NCBI RefSeq assembly: GCF_000717055.1
Contig: NZ_JNXI01000003.1
Span: forward strand, 62,001-126,000
Length of the DNA: 64,000 bases
DNA from: Streptomyces iakyrus
Lineage (GTDB): Bacteria > Actinomycetota > Actinomycetes > Streptomycetales > Streptomycetaceae
Direction of reading: 5' to 3'
The notes under the pieces were generated by a model. That model made no database searches and was not told the origin of the DNA. It worked only from the letters and a program-made list of their open reading frames with translations. Positions 1 to 8,630 of this stretch are shown one piece after another. Made by a program: the position numbers and the translations under genes. Within the stretch, counting starts at the first letter, position 1; each line of letters opens with the position of its first letter.

Positions 1-827
1 CGGCGGGCCGGCCCGGTGCCGGGCGGGAAGCCGGCACCCGTTGTCCCCTCGCCCAGGATCGAGTGGTACAGCGCCTTCAGCGCCGGGCTCGGGGGCAGAC
101 CCAGCTCGCGCGACAGATGCTGCCGCAGTGCGTCGTAAGCCGCCAGGGCCTCGGCGCGGCGTCCCGACCGGTGCAGTGCGGTCATCTGAGCGGCCCTCAG
201 CCGCTCCCGCATCGGGTGCTGCTCCACGAGGTCACCGACGGCTTCGACGACCTCGTGGGCGTGCCCGAGCCCGAGTTCGGCCTCGGCCCAGTCCTCGCTG
301 ACAGTCAGGTATCGGCTCATCAGGCGGTCAGCCTCCGCCTGGACGGGTTGCGAACTTCGCAGTTCCGGCAGCGGAGGCCCGGCCCACAGCTCCCGTGCCT
401 GCCGGAGAAGACTGGCAGCGGCTTCGAGGTCCCCGCTCGCGGCGGCCTGACGCCCGGCGCGGCCCATGGCCTGGAGCCGCAGGGAGTCGAGGTCGGTGTC
501 GGCCAGCCGGAGGCGATAGCCCCCCGAGTGGTGGACGAGCCGGTCCGCGTCCCCTGCTTCGGCCAGGAGCTTGCGCAGCGCCGACACATACATCTGCAAG
601 TTCTTGCGCGCGGTTCTGGGCGGTTCGTCCTCCCAGACCGCCTCCGTCAGCATGTCGACGGAAACCGGCGTGTTGGGGTGGCACAGCAGCATCGCGAGGA
701 CCAGTTGCTGCTTGTGAGGGCCGAGTGGGAGCATCAAGCCGTCGATTTCGGCCGACAGGTGCCCGAGGACACGGAACCGCACACGTCCCGGCTGTGGTCC
801 GCGCCCGGGGTCGGATGCCTCAGGCAT
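1..827 (-). CDS. SARP/AfsR-type transcriptional regulator (C-terminus cut by window edge)
   Basis: About 275 residues are visible and the frame stays open to base 1, so the C-terminus lies outside. The N-terminal 90 or so residues form an OmpR-like winged helix typical of Streptomyces antibiotic regulatory proteins ('RFRVLGHLSAEIDG', 'KQQLVLAMLLCHPN'). A bacterial transcriptional activation domain follows, ending in 'SRELGLPPSPALKALYHSIL', a classic BTAD tail. Such proteins bind direct repeats and activate secondary-metabolite genes. The ATG at 825-827 overlaps the end of a short upstream ORF (820-1068), suggesting translational coupling. A TGTGA-N6-TGTGA repeat (1128-1143) may be the operator of that pair. 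The target genes are unknown. Confidence 0.85.
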   Translation of the reverse strand, partial: MPEASDPGRGPQPGRVRFRVLGHLSAEIDGLMLPLGPHKQQLVLAMLLCHPNTPVSVDMLTEAVWEDEPPRTARKNLQMYVSALRKLLAEAGDADRLVHHSGGYRLRLADTDLDSLRLQAMGRAGRQAAASGDLEAAASLLRQARELWAGPPLPELRSSQPVQAEADRLMSRYLTVSEDWAEAELGLGHAHEVVEAVGDLVEQHPMRERLRAAQMTALHRSGRRAEALAAYDALRQHLSRELGLPPSPALKALYHSILGEGTTGAGFPPGTGPAR

Positions 828-1068
828 GGGCCGGGCCCGAATCGACCCCACATCGTCGGGCCAGCCGGCCAGGGGGACGGCCACGGTTCATGCGCCGTAC
901 CCGGGTCTTGCCACGTGTTGCCCGAGAGTCCGGGCGAGCCGGATGTTCGGGGCGGCCGGCCCGGTCGATGTCACCGTCACGGCCGCTGCCCGTGGCCCCC
1001 TCATCAGGCAGCTCGCCGAGTGCCGCCCTGTCGCTCTGCCGGTCGTACCAGGCGCATGGCCCAGCCAT
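820..1068 (-). CDS. Short ORF (82 aa) ahead of the SARP gene, unknown function
   Basis: I do not recognise this product. In its favour are a very good ribosome site (GGAAGGAG, 5 bases before ATG 1066-1068), a stop that overlaps the start of the SARP gene, and a TGTGA-N6-TGTGA repeat 60 bp upstream. The same repeat sits 67 bp upstream of the secreted-protein gene at 1879. The translation is rich in Arg, Gly and Pro with no domain or signal peptide, so it may be a leader ORF or a frameshifted remnant. The DNA from 1069 to 1220 holds no other gene. Confidence 0.3.
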   Translation of the reverse strand: MAGPCAWYDRQSDRAALGELPDEGATGSGRDGDIDRAGRPEHPARPDSRATRGKTRVRRMNRGRPPGRLARRCGVDSGPAHA

Positions 1069-1127
1069 GGAGACTCCTTCCTGCCAGGCGCAAAGGCATG
1101 TCGGGAGCGGAGGCTAGGAACCATGGT

Positions 1128-1143
1128 TGTGAAAATTCTGTGA
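1128..1143 (-). promoter_or_regulatory. Putative response-regulator operator, site A
   Basis: TGTGA at 1128-1132 and again at 1139-1143 on the plus strand, an 11-bp period with an AAAATTC-like spacer. The same repeat occurs at 1946-1961, 47109-47124, 47393-47408 and 49647-49662. An 11-bp direct-repeat period is usual for OmpR/PhoB-family regulators. Here it lies 60 bp upstream of the short ORF that leads into the SARP gene. Confidence 0.45.
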
Positions 1144-1220
1144 CCGAGCGGGGACCCGGGTCCGGTGGTCCGGAGCCCAGGTCCCCGTTCACGTGGAAGG
1201 CGGGATGGAGTTCCCGACGA

Positions 1221-1472
1221 TCAACCGTCCTTCGCGGTATCGGATTCCACGGCGGCGACCGCGCTCTCGGCGTCGTCCAGGATGCGACCCAGCTCCGCGG
1301 GGTCGGTGGCGGCCGGATCCGGTGCGCCGGTCACCGAAGGGGCGGCGGAGCTGCCCGAAGGCTGCCTGCTACCGGCTGTGCCGTCGTCACCACCACATGC
1401 GGTGGTGGCGACGGCGCACAGGGCGACCACCGCAGCCACGGCCACGCGGCGGGACCATACGGGAAGGATCAC
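1221..1472 (-). CDS. Small lipoprotein, two-component locus copy 1
   Basis: 83 residues. A hydrophobic N-terminal signal (residues about 8-25) ends in 'CAVATTACGGDD', a lipobox with Cys near residue 26. The rest is a short acidic and Ala-rich tail ('LGRILDDAESAVAAVESD'), possibly a helix at the outer membrane face. The GTG start (1470-1472) overlaps the stop of the upstream secreted-protein gene. A clear paralogue is at 50131-50373, with the same position and the same 'GxxRQPSG' linker. Exported lipoproteins beside a sensor kinase often modulate the sensor, but nothing in the sequence proves this. Confidence 0.75.
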   Translation of the reverse strand: MILPVWSRRVAVAAVVALCAVATTACGGDDGTAGSRQPSGSSAAPSVTGAPDPAATDPAELGRILDDAESAVAAVESDTAKDG

Positions 1473-1879
1473 GAGGTGGCCCCGTCAGTGGTGGTGTTGG
1501 CCTTGCACCAGTCGGAGACCTTCGAGAGGTCCTTGTCCCGCTGCTGGAGTGTGGGCACGAGCGACTTGCGGTGGGTGAGCCGGCCGTTGAGGTAGGTCTC
1601 GACCTCGTCGTGTCCCGCCGTCCTGGCATTGTCGACCCTCTGCTGGAGCCGTGCGATGGAACCGCGCGCGCTCACGGGGCCGTTGAGGCGGGTCAGGGCC
1701 TTGTCGATGCGCTTGTCGATCCGCACGGCACGCTTGCACAGCGCCTGTGCCCCGTCCCCGGTGGGGCCCGCACTCGCACTGGCCGTGGGGCCGACGCCGT
1801 CGGCGGCGGCGGGCCCTGCGCCCCCGAGCAGCAGGGCGATGACGGCGAGGGGCACCACGGTGCTCTTCCTGCGCGGCAT
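1469..1879 (-). CDS. Small secreted protein, two-component locus copy 1 (intact copy)
   Basis: 136 residues. A signal peptide (residues 1-26, 'VVPLAVIALLLGGAGPAAA') is followed by a low-complexity Ser/Ala/Thr linker. A conserved helical domain comes next, with two cysteines ('ALCKRAVRIDKRIDKALTRL' and 'VSDWCKANTTT') that could form a disulphide after export. The ATG at 1877-1879 follows AAGGAG. The paralogue at 49729-50134 has lost its start codon and is frameshifted, so this is the only intact version. A TGTGG-N6-TGTGG repeat lies 67 bp upstream, inside the 3' end of the decayed kinase gene. Function unknown; it could be a cell-envelope stress effector. Confidence 0.75.
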   Translation of the reverse strand: MPRRKSTVVPLAVIALLLGGAGPAAADGVGPTASASAGPTGDGAQALCKRAVRIDKRIDKALTRLNGPVSARGSIARLQQRVDNARTAGHDEVETYLNGRLTHRKSLVPTLQQRDKDLSKVSDWCKANTTTDGATS

Positions 1880-1931
1880 GAGGTTCTCCTTCTTCGAACG
1901 GTTGCGACGCTCCGCCGCAACGAGGGAGAAG

Positions 1932-3421
1932 CTAGGAGCCGCCTTTGTGGAAACTCTGTGGCTCGCCCGCGCCCGTGGTGAGCCAGTCCCGGCGCAGCAG
2001 GGGCAGGGTCGCGGTGACCGGGCCCCGTGCCGGTGAGAGGGAGACGTACTTCGAACCCGGGCCAGGGCCGCCGGGCCGGTCTGGACGGTGATCCGGCCCC
2101 GGTGCAGCGCGGTCTGCTGGGCGACCAGGGTCAGTCCCAGGCCCGAACCGGGACTGCCGGGGCGCTTGTGGAAGCGTTCGAAGACGGCTGCCCGCACGGC
2201 GGGCGGCATCCCGGGACCACGGTCGTCGACGCTGAGTACGGCGACCGGGGCGTGCTCCTCCTGGGAGCGGCACCGGGACACGTCGACCGGTGCCGGGCGG
2301 CCGTCCGTGCAGCCGTGGGCGAGGGCGTTCGCCAGGAGGTTGTCCACCATCGAGCGCAACCCCGGCTCCCAGCCCTGCACGCGCAGGCCGCCGGAGGCGC
2401 CAACCACCACCTGCGCCTCCCGGTGGCGCCGCCGCAGATCGGCGGCGGCATCCTCGACCACGTCCGCCAGGTCGACGGACCCGAAGGCTTCCGCCTCGAC
2501 CAGGTCCCCCTCGGCCGGCGCCCTCAGCATGACCAGCAGACCGAGCAGCCGACCGTGGTCTCCCCGAAGGTCCTCCAGCACCTCGACCCGTTCGCTCTCG
2601 GGAAGGTCAGGGTGCCCAATGAGGTGCCGAAGTGCGTCCTCGTGCTCATCAGCGTATTCCGCAGTTCATGCGAGGCGGCTGCGGCGAACGAGCGGGCGGT
2701 GGCCAGTGCCTCGGCGATACGGGCGGCCTGCTCGTCGTAGCGCGCAAGTACGGTCTGCAGTGTGCGGGCCAGAACGTCGACCTCGGCGATCCGGGTCGGA
2801 GTGTGGTCCAGGCGGGCGGGGCTCGTCCGGGGATCGAGGCCGCCGGCGCGCCGCCGAAGCCGCCGCAGCGGGCGAGCGGCGCGGGCGGTGGCCACCCAGA
2901 CCAGTAGTCCGGACGCCGGCGCGGCGAGCAGAGCGGCGGCGAGCACCCGCCGCCGTACGAAGCCCCGTTGGGTCCTGGCCGCGGTGTCGGGCGAGAACAG
3001 CCACACCGTCCCTCGGGCACCGGGTTTCGAACCGGTCACCGGCACCGACAGCACCCGCTAGCTCGCGCCGGCGGCCCGCACCGTCACCGGAACCCGGGTG
3101 CCGACGGGCAGCGGCACCGAGGCAGCGGGCTGCGGGCCGCCCGACACCGTGCCGCCAGGGCCGGTGAGTCGTACGCCGACATCCAGCGGAGGTATAAAGC
3201 TGCCGCTGCCGTGCCTCCTCGGCCGCCGGACGGTCCTGCGCAATGACGCGCAGCAGTGCCTTGGCGTCCGGTTCCACCGCCGCCGCGCGGTCCAGCAGAT
3301 GGGTGTCCTGCTGGGCATTACGATCGTTCTCGACCATCCGCAGCAGCAGGGCGCCCGCAGCCAGTACGAGCAGCGGTACGACCGTCCCGACGGCCAGCGC
3401 GATCCGGGTGGACAGCCTCAT
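1932..3421 (-). pseudogene. Sensor histidine kinase, two-component locus copy 1 (decayed)
   Basis: The paralogue at 48174-49676 gives the intended reading. This copy starts well ('MRLSTRIALAVG') but breaks several times. A 2-bp loss near 3200 follows 'QRQLYTS'. A TAG near 3060 replaces the Trp of 'GARWRVLS'. A 1-bp shift near 2610 follows the H-box ('SHELRN'). At least two more shifts near 2060 destroy the C-terminal end of the ATPase domain. The phospho-acceptor His and 'GSGLGLTLV' G2 box survive in different frames. No functional kinase can be made. The last codons still carry an intact TGTGG repeat that serves the downstream secreted-protein gene. Confidence 0.85.
1946..1961 (-). promoter_or_regulatory. 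Putative response-regulator operator, site B
   Basis: TGTGG at 1946-1950 and 1957-1961 (plus strand), 11-bp period, inside the 3' end of the decayed kinase and 67 bp upstream of the secreted-protein start. Site E (49647-49662) is in the same relative place and orientation in the second locus copy. Confidence 0.55.
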
Positions 3422-4137
3422 CGCCCACCTCCGTACGGAAGCGACGCCCGGTCGTCGCGCAGGACGAAACCCACCCCGCGCACGGTGTGCAGGATCCGGG
3501 TGCGGCCCCGGCTTCCAGCTTGCGCCGCAGGTAACTGAAGAAGGTGTCCACCGCGTCCGTGCGCACCTCGAAGTCGTACCCCCACACCCGGTCCAGCAGC
3601 TGGTCGCGGGTGAGCACCAGGCCGACGTTTCGGGCCAGCACTTCGAGCAGGGCGAACTCGCGCCGGGTGAGCGTCAGCGGTGCCCCCTCCAGCAGCGCCT
3701 CGCGCCGCGCGGGGTCGATCACCAGAGCACCGGCACGCACCTGGCCGGTGGCCGCCGGGGGCCTGCGGCGCAGCAGTGCGTGCAGCCGCAGCACCAGCTC
3801 CTGCAGGGCGAACGGCTTGACCAGGTAGTCGTCCCCGCCTGCCTGCAGGCCGGCCACCCGGTCGGCCAGCTGGTCAAGTGCCGACTGCATCAGCACCGGC
3901 ACGTCGTCGCCCTCTGCCCGCAGCGTCCCGCACACCTCGATCCCGCTCAGGCCCGGCATCGAAACATCCAGCACCACCGCGTCCGGTGCTCCGTCGCGGA
4001 CGGCCGACAGCGCACCGCGGACATCGTCCGCCAGGACCACGGAGAAGCCCTCGAGGCGCACGCTCCAGCGAGCGGCGGACGGCCGCGTCATCATCGGCGA
4101 CCTGTACCCGCTCTCCCGCATCCATATCCGTCCCCAC
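3418..4137 (-). pseudogene. OmpR-family response regulator, two-component locus copy 1 (decayed)
   Basis: Receiver plus winged-helix regulator corresponding to the intact paralogue at 47458-48177. The GTG near 4137 starts 'ERVQVADDDAAVRRSLE'. About 5 bp are then missing near 4060, shifting the frame before 'GFSVVLADD'. The phosphorylation site region ('VVLDVSMPG'), the 'KPF' Lys and the effector domain ('LTRREFALLEVLARN', 'LLDRVWGYDFEVRTD') follow. A second 1-bp shift near 3500 disrupts the final wing ('ILHTVRGVGFVLR' is in another frame). The stop at 3418-3420 overlaps the kinase start, as in the intact locus. Confidence 0.85.
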
Positions 4138-4576
4138 TTCGGCGATCGTACGTGCACCGACGCACAGCCCCAGGGTCGGCTGCACCGCCCACCGGCACAC
4201 CGCGCCCACCCGGCGCCCCCACCACGAGACTTACGTAGGAGCACGTAATCGGACACGTGGTTTCACCGGCTCGGGCACCCGCGGGCCGATGGCTGTCGAC
4301 TGCGGCCTCTGACGAACAGTCCTGAGGGTTGTCTCCGGTACCTGCGAGAGGCCCACGGCCGGTTCGCGGCCGCGGCACGCCAAGACCTGCACTCCGCGCA
4401 CCCCCGCCCGGCAGCGTGATGAAGCTGGGCGGGGTGCGGTCCGTACCGGCCGAAGCCCTTCCTCGCCGAGCGGCGCCGAGAGTGGACACCGAAGATGCTC
4501 CCGCAGGAACGCCCGTCGGCTGCCCGACTACCGCGCGGACAAGTCCGCTCCAGTGGCACAGCGAACTGCGACCGAG
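4138..4576. other. Intergenic stretch without a recognisable gene
   Basis: About 440 bases between the decayed regulator and the deacylase gene. Open frames here are short, Arg/Gly/Ser-rich and without a domain or good ribosome site. I see no RNA gene or element end. Confidence 0.5.
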
Positions 4577-5071
4577 CTACTCAGGGATGACCGTGAGCAG
4601 TCGCCCGTTGGTCAACTCGGCGAGTTCCGAGGCGGTTGTGGGGAAGACGGTCCGCGGAGTGCCGGCAGCGGCCCAGACCTGGGAATACTCGGCAAGGGCT
4701 GCATCGACCACGGTGGGGAGCTGTCGCGGGTGACCGACGGGTGCGACACCTCCGATCGCTTGCCCGGTGGCCTGACGGACCTGCTCCGCTGTGGCACGCT
4801 GGAGCCTGCCACGCCCCCAACGGGCCGCAAGGGCCACCGTGTCCACCCTGTGGCGACCGCTCGTCAGGACCAGGACGGGTTCACCGTCGGACATGAACAC
4901 AAGGCTGTTGGCGATGGCGCCGATGTCGCAGCCGAGGGCAGCTGCGGCCTCAGCCGCGGTGCGTGTCGATTCCGAGAGTTCGCGCACCTGTCCCGGCACA
5001 TCGGCTGCGGCGAGGCAGCGGGCCACATGCTGACTTCGAACGGGCAGGGCATCGCTGTAACGGGGGGACAT
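4577..5071 (-). CDS. YbaK/ProX-type aminoacyl-tRNA deacylase family protein
   Basis: 164 residues, the usual size for this single-domain family. ATG 5069-5071 follows AAGGAG. 'LGCDIGAIANSLVFMSDGEPVLVLTSGRHRVD' contains the conserved family segment with the Lys/Ser-type substrate pocket. 'ATGQAIGGVAPVGHP' is the family's glycine-rich loop, followed by 'VVDAALAEYSQVWAAAGTPRTVFPTTASELAELTNG'. Family members hydrolyse mischarged Cys- or Ala-tRNA(Pro) in the cytosol. The exact substrate cannot be told from sequence. The gene is divergent from an XRE-cupin regulator across a perfect nested palindrome, so that regulator probably controls it. Confidence 0.8.
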   Translation of the reverse strand: MSPRYSDALPVRSQHVARCLAAADVPGQVRELSESTRTAAEAAAALGCDIGAIANSLVFMSDGEPVLVLTSGRHRVDTVALAARWGRGRLQRATAEQVRQATGQAIGGVAPVGHPRQLPTVVDAALAEYSQVWAAAGTPRTVFPTTASELAELTNGRLLTVIPE

Positions 5072-5096
5072 TGCACTCCTTGGCTCTCCTCGGCTA

Positions 5097-5130
5097 CGTT
5101 CCATAAACAGAACGTTCTGAAGATGGAACG
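5097..5130. promoter_or_regulatory. Nested palindromic operator between the divergent deacylase and XRE genes
   Basis: Outer arms CGTTCCAT (5097-5104) and ATGGAACG (5123-5130) flank a 12-bp perfect palindrome CAGAACGTTCTG (5108-5119). Both are centred on the same point (5113.5). It lies 26 bp from the deacylase start and 54 bp from the XRE start, so it is a good site for the XRE protein controlling both directions. Confidence 0.6.
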
Positions 5131-5183
5131 CTAGGCGTTGCGGATCGCCACAGTCAACGCCCGAACGAGCGCCAAGGAGGAGC

Positions 5184-5708
5184 ATGGGACTGGCGGAACA
5201 GGTGGGTCGCCGTTTGAAGGAAGCACGTGTCGAGCAACGGCTGTCCCTGTCAGAGCTGGCGCGGCGGTCGATGATCGGCAAGGGAACCCTCTCCGAACTC
5301 GAGTGCGGCCGGCGCAATCCCACCCTCGAGACGCTGTACGCGCTCACGACCGCGCTCGGGGTCCCCCTGAGTTCGATCCTGGGCCCGGCAAAGCGGACCG
5401 TGATCTCCGGCAGCGCCGTCGACGCGGTCCTCACCGAGAGGTTCGAGCACGCCGACGCCGTCACAGAAGTGTTCCGCATAGGGATCCGCGCCGACGCCGT
5501 ACAGGAATCGGCCGCCCACGCCCCGGGCACGCAGGAGCACATCATCGTGCTGCGGGGCACTGCGCAGGTCGGCGCAGTATCCTCTCCGCACCTGGTGCGT
5601 ACCGGCGAGCACATCCAGTGGGCTGCCGACGTACCGCATCTCTACGGCGCACCGTCCGGGGACGTTGAGGCCGTCCTGATCGTCCGCTATCCGGTCGTCC
5701 ACCCGTGA
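5184..5708 (+). CDS. XRE-family transcriptional regulator with C-terminal cupin domain
   Basis: 174 residues. The N-terminal helix-turn-helix (residues about 7-62) reads 'RRLKEARVEQRLSLSELARRS' and 'GKGTLSELECGRRNPTLETL', a textbook lambda-repressor-like fold. Residues about 95-170 form a cupin sensor domain ('HAPGTQEHIIVLRGTAQVG', 'TGEHIQWAADVPHLYGAP'). The ATG follows AAGGAGG. The stop overlaps the start of the BenE-type transporter, so the pair is co-transcribed, with the regulator probably sensing a small ligand handled by the transporter. A nested palindrome lies upstream. Confidence 0.85.
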   Translation: MGLAEQVGRRLKEARVEQRLSLSELARRSMIGKGTLSELECGRRNPTLETLYALTTALGVPLSSILGPAKRTVISGSAVDAVLTERFEHADAVTEVFRIGIRADAVQESAAHAPGTQEHIIVLRGTAQVGAVSSPHLVRTGEHIQWAADVPHLYGAPSGDVEAVLIVRYPVVHP

Positions 5709-7057
5709 GGCCGGATCCCCCCGGCAAGTCCGGTCGGTCTCGGAGCTTGGCACGCGGGTTGTCCGAGTCAAGGGTGGTCGCCCCAGTCGCTCCGATGCGC
5801 AACCGCCACAGGCGGCCCCCACGCCGAGTCGCACCGGCCGCCGCCGGGCTGATCGCCGTACTGGTGGGAGTCACCAGTTCTGCCGCGCTCGTCTTCACGG
5901 CCGCCAAGAAGGCGGGTGCAGGGCCGCAGGAGATCACTTCCTGGATGCTGGCCCTCGGGGTCGGCATGGGGGTGACCTCCATCTGGCTGTCACTGCGCTA
6001 CAAGGCGCCGGTCGTGACGGCCTGGTCCACCCCGGGAGCGGCCCTGCTGATATCGGGGCTCGACGGCGTCACCATGGCGGAGGCCGTCGGCGCCTTCTTG
6101 GTCTCGTCCGTACTGATCATGCTCAGCGGGCTGACGGGCTGGTTCGAGCGGGCCATGGGCAGGATCCCGGTGCCGCTCGCGGCGGGGCTACTGGCCGGGG
6201 TGCTCGTCCAGTTCGGTATCGGGCTGTTCAAGAGCATGAGCAGCGACTTCGCCGTCGCGTTCTCGATCTTCTCCGTGTACCTCGTGGGCCGTCGGCTGGT
6301 GCCCCGGTACGCGATCATCGCCGCACTCGCCATAGGCGTCGTCGTCGCCACCGTTCAGGGCTCCCTGCAACCGGGCCACATCCAGCTCGAGTTGGCCCAG
6401 CCGGCCTTCACCGCACCTGTTTTCTCCTGGCAGGTCGTCCTGAGTGTCGGTCTACCTCTGTTCATCGTCACGATGGCGTCCCAGAACCTACCGGGCGTCG
6501 CGGTACTCAAAGGGGACGGATACGGCCGCGTGCCGGTATCACCGCTGATCACCTGCACGGGCGCCACCAGCGCACTGCTCTCGCCCTTCGGTTGTTTCGG
6601 CCTCAACCTCGCCGCCATCACCGCGGCCATATGCACCGGCCGTGAAGCGCACGAGGACCCCGACCGGCGTTATCTGGCCGCTGTCTGGGCCGGCGTGTTC
6701 TACCTGTGCGTGGGCATACTCGGCGGAACCGTCAGCTGCTTGCTGACTGCGCTGCCCCCGGCGCTCGTCCTTGGCATCGCCGGGCTCGGCCTGCTCGGCA
6801 CCATCGGAAACTCCCTGTTCTCCGCGCTGTCGGACGAGCATTTCCGGGAGTCCGCCGCCGTGACGTTCCTGGCCACAGCGTCCGGCGTGACGCTGCTCGG
6901 AATCGGCTCGGCGTTCTGGGGTCTGCTCGCCGGGGCGCTGACCTTCGCGGTGACGCGCGGGGGCCGACGGCAGACTCGGACAGCTGCCCGGTCTTCCGTC
7001 TCCGCCGACACCTCTTCCGCCCCACCGGTCACCGCAACTCAGCGTTTTCCAGGGTGA
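5705..7057 (+). CDS. benE: BenE-family (benzoate/H+ symporter-like) membrane transporter
   Basis: 450 residues counted from the GTG that overlaps the XRE stop; an internal ATG at 5795 would give about 420, closer to the family norm. Around 11-12 hydrophobic segments start near residue 45. Family-like segments include 'VTAWSTPGAALL', 'GWFERAMGRIPVPLAAGLLAGVLVQFG', 'VTMASQNLPGVAVLKGDGY' and 'ALLSPFGCFGLNLAAITAAICTG'. Members move aromatic acids such as benzoate with protons across the inner membrane, but the substrate here is unproven since no benzoate-degradation genes are nearby. An IS630 element begins 13 bp after the stop. Confidence 0.8.
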   Translation: MRPDPPGKSGRSRSLARGLSESRVVAPVAPMRNRHRRPPRRVAPAAAGLIAVLVGVTSSAALVFTAAKKAGAGPQEITSWMLALGVGMGVTSIWLSLRYKAPVVTAWSTPGAALLISGLDGVTMAEAVGAFLVSSVLIMLSGLTGWFERAMGRIPVPLAAGLLAGVLVQFGIGLFKSMSSDFAVAFSIFSVYLVGRRLVPRYAIIAALAIGVVVATVQGSLQPGHIQLELAQPAFTAPVFSWQVVLSVGLPLFIVTMASQNLPGVAVLKGDGYGRVPVSPLITCTGATSALLSPFGCFGLNLAAITAAICTGREAHEDPDRRYLAAVWAGVFYLCVGILGGTVSCLLTALPPALVLGIAGLGLLGTIGNSLFSALSDEHFRESAAVTFLATASGVTLLGIGSAFWGLLAGALTFAVTRGGRRQTRTAARSSVSADTSSAPPVTATQRFPG

Positions 7058-7070
7058 GATGGAGATCCGC

Positions 7071-8296
7071 TAGTGATCCGGGCTTGAGTTCACGTCTCGC
7101 CACGTGAGTCGTGGTTCGTTTCAGATTGTGGCTGGGGCGGTGACAGCGGCTGGAGGCTGCGGTCTGCTGGAGGAATGGGGGACAGCAGGCTGCAACCGCT
7201 GGTGTTATCCGAGGACGAGCGGCTGGTGTTGCGGGGGTAGGCCAAACGGCGGACAACCGCGCAGGGCCTGGCCAAGCAGGCACGGATCGTGCTGGCCTGC
7301 GCGGACGGACTCAGCAACACCGCGGTGGCCGCGCGGCTGGACACCGATCGTGGGACCGTTGCCCGGTGGCGGTGCAGGTTCCTGCGTGACCGCCTTGACG
7401 GACTGTCCGACGAACCCCGTCCGGGAGTCCCCCGCACCATCACCGACGCCCAGGTGCAGGAGGTGGTGGTGCGCACGCTGGAAGAGACGCCCCAAGGCGC
7501 AACCCACTGGTCGAAGCGGGAGCTGGCCCGGCGGGTGGGCATCTCATCGACGAGTGAGCTGCGGATCTGGCGGGCCTTCGGGCTGCAGCCCTGGCGCACG
7601 GAGACCTTCAAGATCTCCCCGGACCCGCTGCTGACCGGCAAGATCCGTGACGTGGTCGGGCTGTATCTGGCCCCGCCGGCGAACGCGGCCGTCTTCGCGG
7701 TCGACGAGAAACCGCAGATCCAGGCCCTGGAACGGACCGCGCCGGTACTGCCGATGGCCCCGGGCACCCCCGAACGCCGCAGCTTCGACCACGTCCGGCA
7801 CGGCACCGTGGACCTGTTCGCCGCCCTGAACAGCGCCACCGGCAAGGTGATCGGGAAGCTGTCAGCGCAGCACCGGGCCGTGGACTTCCGCGACTTCCTC
7901 GACGAGATCGACCGCCAGACCGATCCCGGTCTGGCGGTGCACGTGATCTGCGACAACCTCTCCGCCCACAAGGCGCCGGTGATCCACGAGTGGCTCCTGG
8001 CCCACCCCCGCTTCGAGCTGCATTTCAGCCCGACCTACTCGTCCTGGATCAACCAGGTCGAGCGGTGGTTCGCCGAACTGGAGCGGCGCTGCCTCGAACG
8101 CGGCGTGTTCTGCTCACTCGACGAACTGAAGACCGCGCTCAAGGACTGGATCAAGAACTGGGACGAACAGGCCCGGCCTTTCAAGTGGACCACGACCGCA
8201 GACCAGATCATTGACCGCATCTGCCGCTACTGCCCCTACTGCCCCTACTGCCCCTACTGCCCCTACTGCGACAGGATCTCCGAGCCAGGGACACTA
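7071..8296 (+). mobile_element. IS630-family insertion sequence
   Basis: Imperfect inverted ends begin CTAGTG: left end 7070-7089, and the complement of 8278-8297 (about 13 of 18 positions agree). Each end contains the TA (7071-7072, 8295-8296) expected from IS630/Tc1-type insertion with TA duplication. The single transposase frame is broken, so the element is inactive alone. It inserted between benE and a TnpB remnant. Confidence 0.75.
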
Positions 8297-8587
8297 GGCG
8301 GACAGACCCGCCGAACCGGTTGTCGGGCGAATCTTCGTGCAAGCGGCACTCCACATCCGCCTACGTGCGCGACGAGGGCTGTCGGGGCTCAACCTCTCAT
8401 CGCGGAGTCCGGCCATGCGCCGTATGAACTCCAAGCCCTCCCCCGTCCTCCTCCGCACAGCCGGCCTGCCCCTTCCCCGCTCCCCGTGACTTCCGGATGC
8501 GGCCCTGCGATCCTTGTGCAAGTGCACGTACTGCCCGACGGCGAGGTTCCACATGTAACGGGCGTGCCCACCGATGCTCGGGCATGA
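7175..8587 (+). pseudogene. IS630 transposase with in-frame stop and altered C-terminus
   Basis: ATG 7175-7177 gives 'GDSRLQPLVLSEDERLVLRG', then TAG at 7238-7240 where the family has Trp. The same frame continues through helix-turn-helix 'ALARLDTDRGTVARWR'-like sequence and the DDE catalytic core: 'VFAVDEKPQIQALER' (first Asp), 'VHVICDNLSAHK' (second Asp) and 'SPTYSSWINQVERWFAEL' (Glu). Near the end a TACTGCCCC 9-mer is repeated (8228-8269), adding Pro-Tyr-Cys units. The usual stop is missing, so the frame runs about 290 bases past the element. A GTG at 7289 could start a shorter protein lacking the N-terminal DNA-binding part. Confidence 0.8.
8228..8269 (+). repeat. 9-bp tandem repeat in the transposase 3' end
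   Basis: Four complete TACTGCCCC units plus TACTGC, encoding (Tyr-Cys-Pro)n. Related transposases have a single Tyr-Cys here, so this looks like replication-slippage expansion. Confidence 0.85.
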
Positions 8588-8630
8588 CGGCCGCCTGTTC
8601 GCTTGTCGGGTACGTCCGAAACCGTGCCAT
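8298..8630 (-). pseudogene. TnpB (IS200/IS605 OrfB) N-terminal remnant
   Basis: ATG 8628-8630 reads 'MARFRTYPTSEQAAVMPEH', then after a frame change 'GGHARYMWNLAVGQYVHLH'. Together these match the opening of actinobacterial TnpB proteins, the 'HARYVWNLAVEQ' segment being typical. The rest of the gene is absent; it ends at the IS630 element, which may have cut it. Confidence 0.55.

Noticed and set aside
1469..2581. A single 370-codon protein joining kinase ATPase and secreted protein
   Set aside because: Comparison with copy 2 shows the join is an accident of frameshifts in the kinase; the secreted protein has its own ATG, ribosome site and signal peptide.
5072..5614. N-terminal extension of the deacylase frame to 5614
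   Set aside because: It would overlap the XRE gene antisense; ATG 5069-5071 has a strong ribosome site and matches the family length.
8228..8269. Short regular repeats that could suggest a CRISPR-like or minisatellite array
   Set aside because: Nine-base units with no spacers, lying in frame inside a transposase gene; simple slippage explains them.
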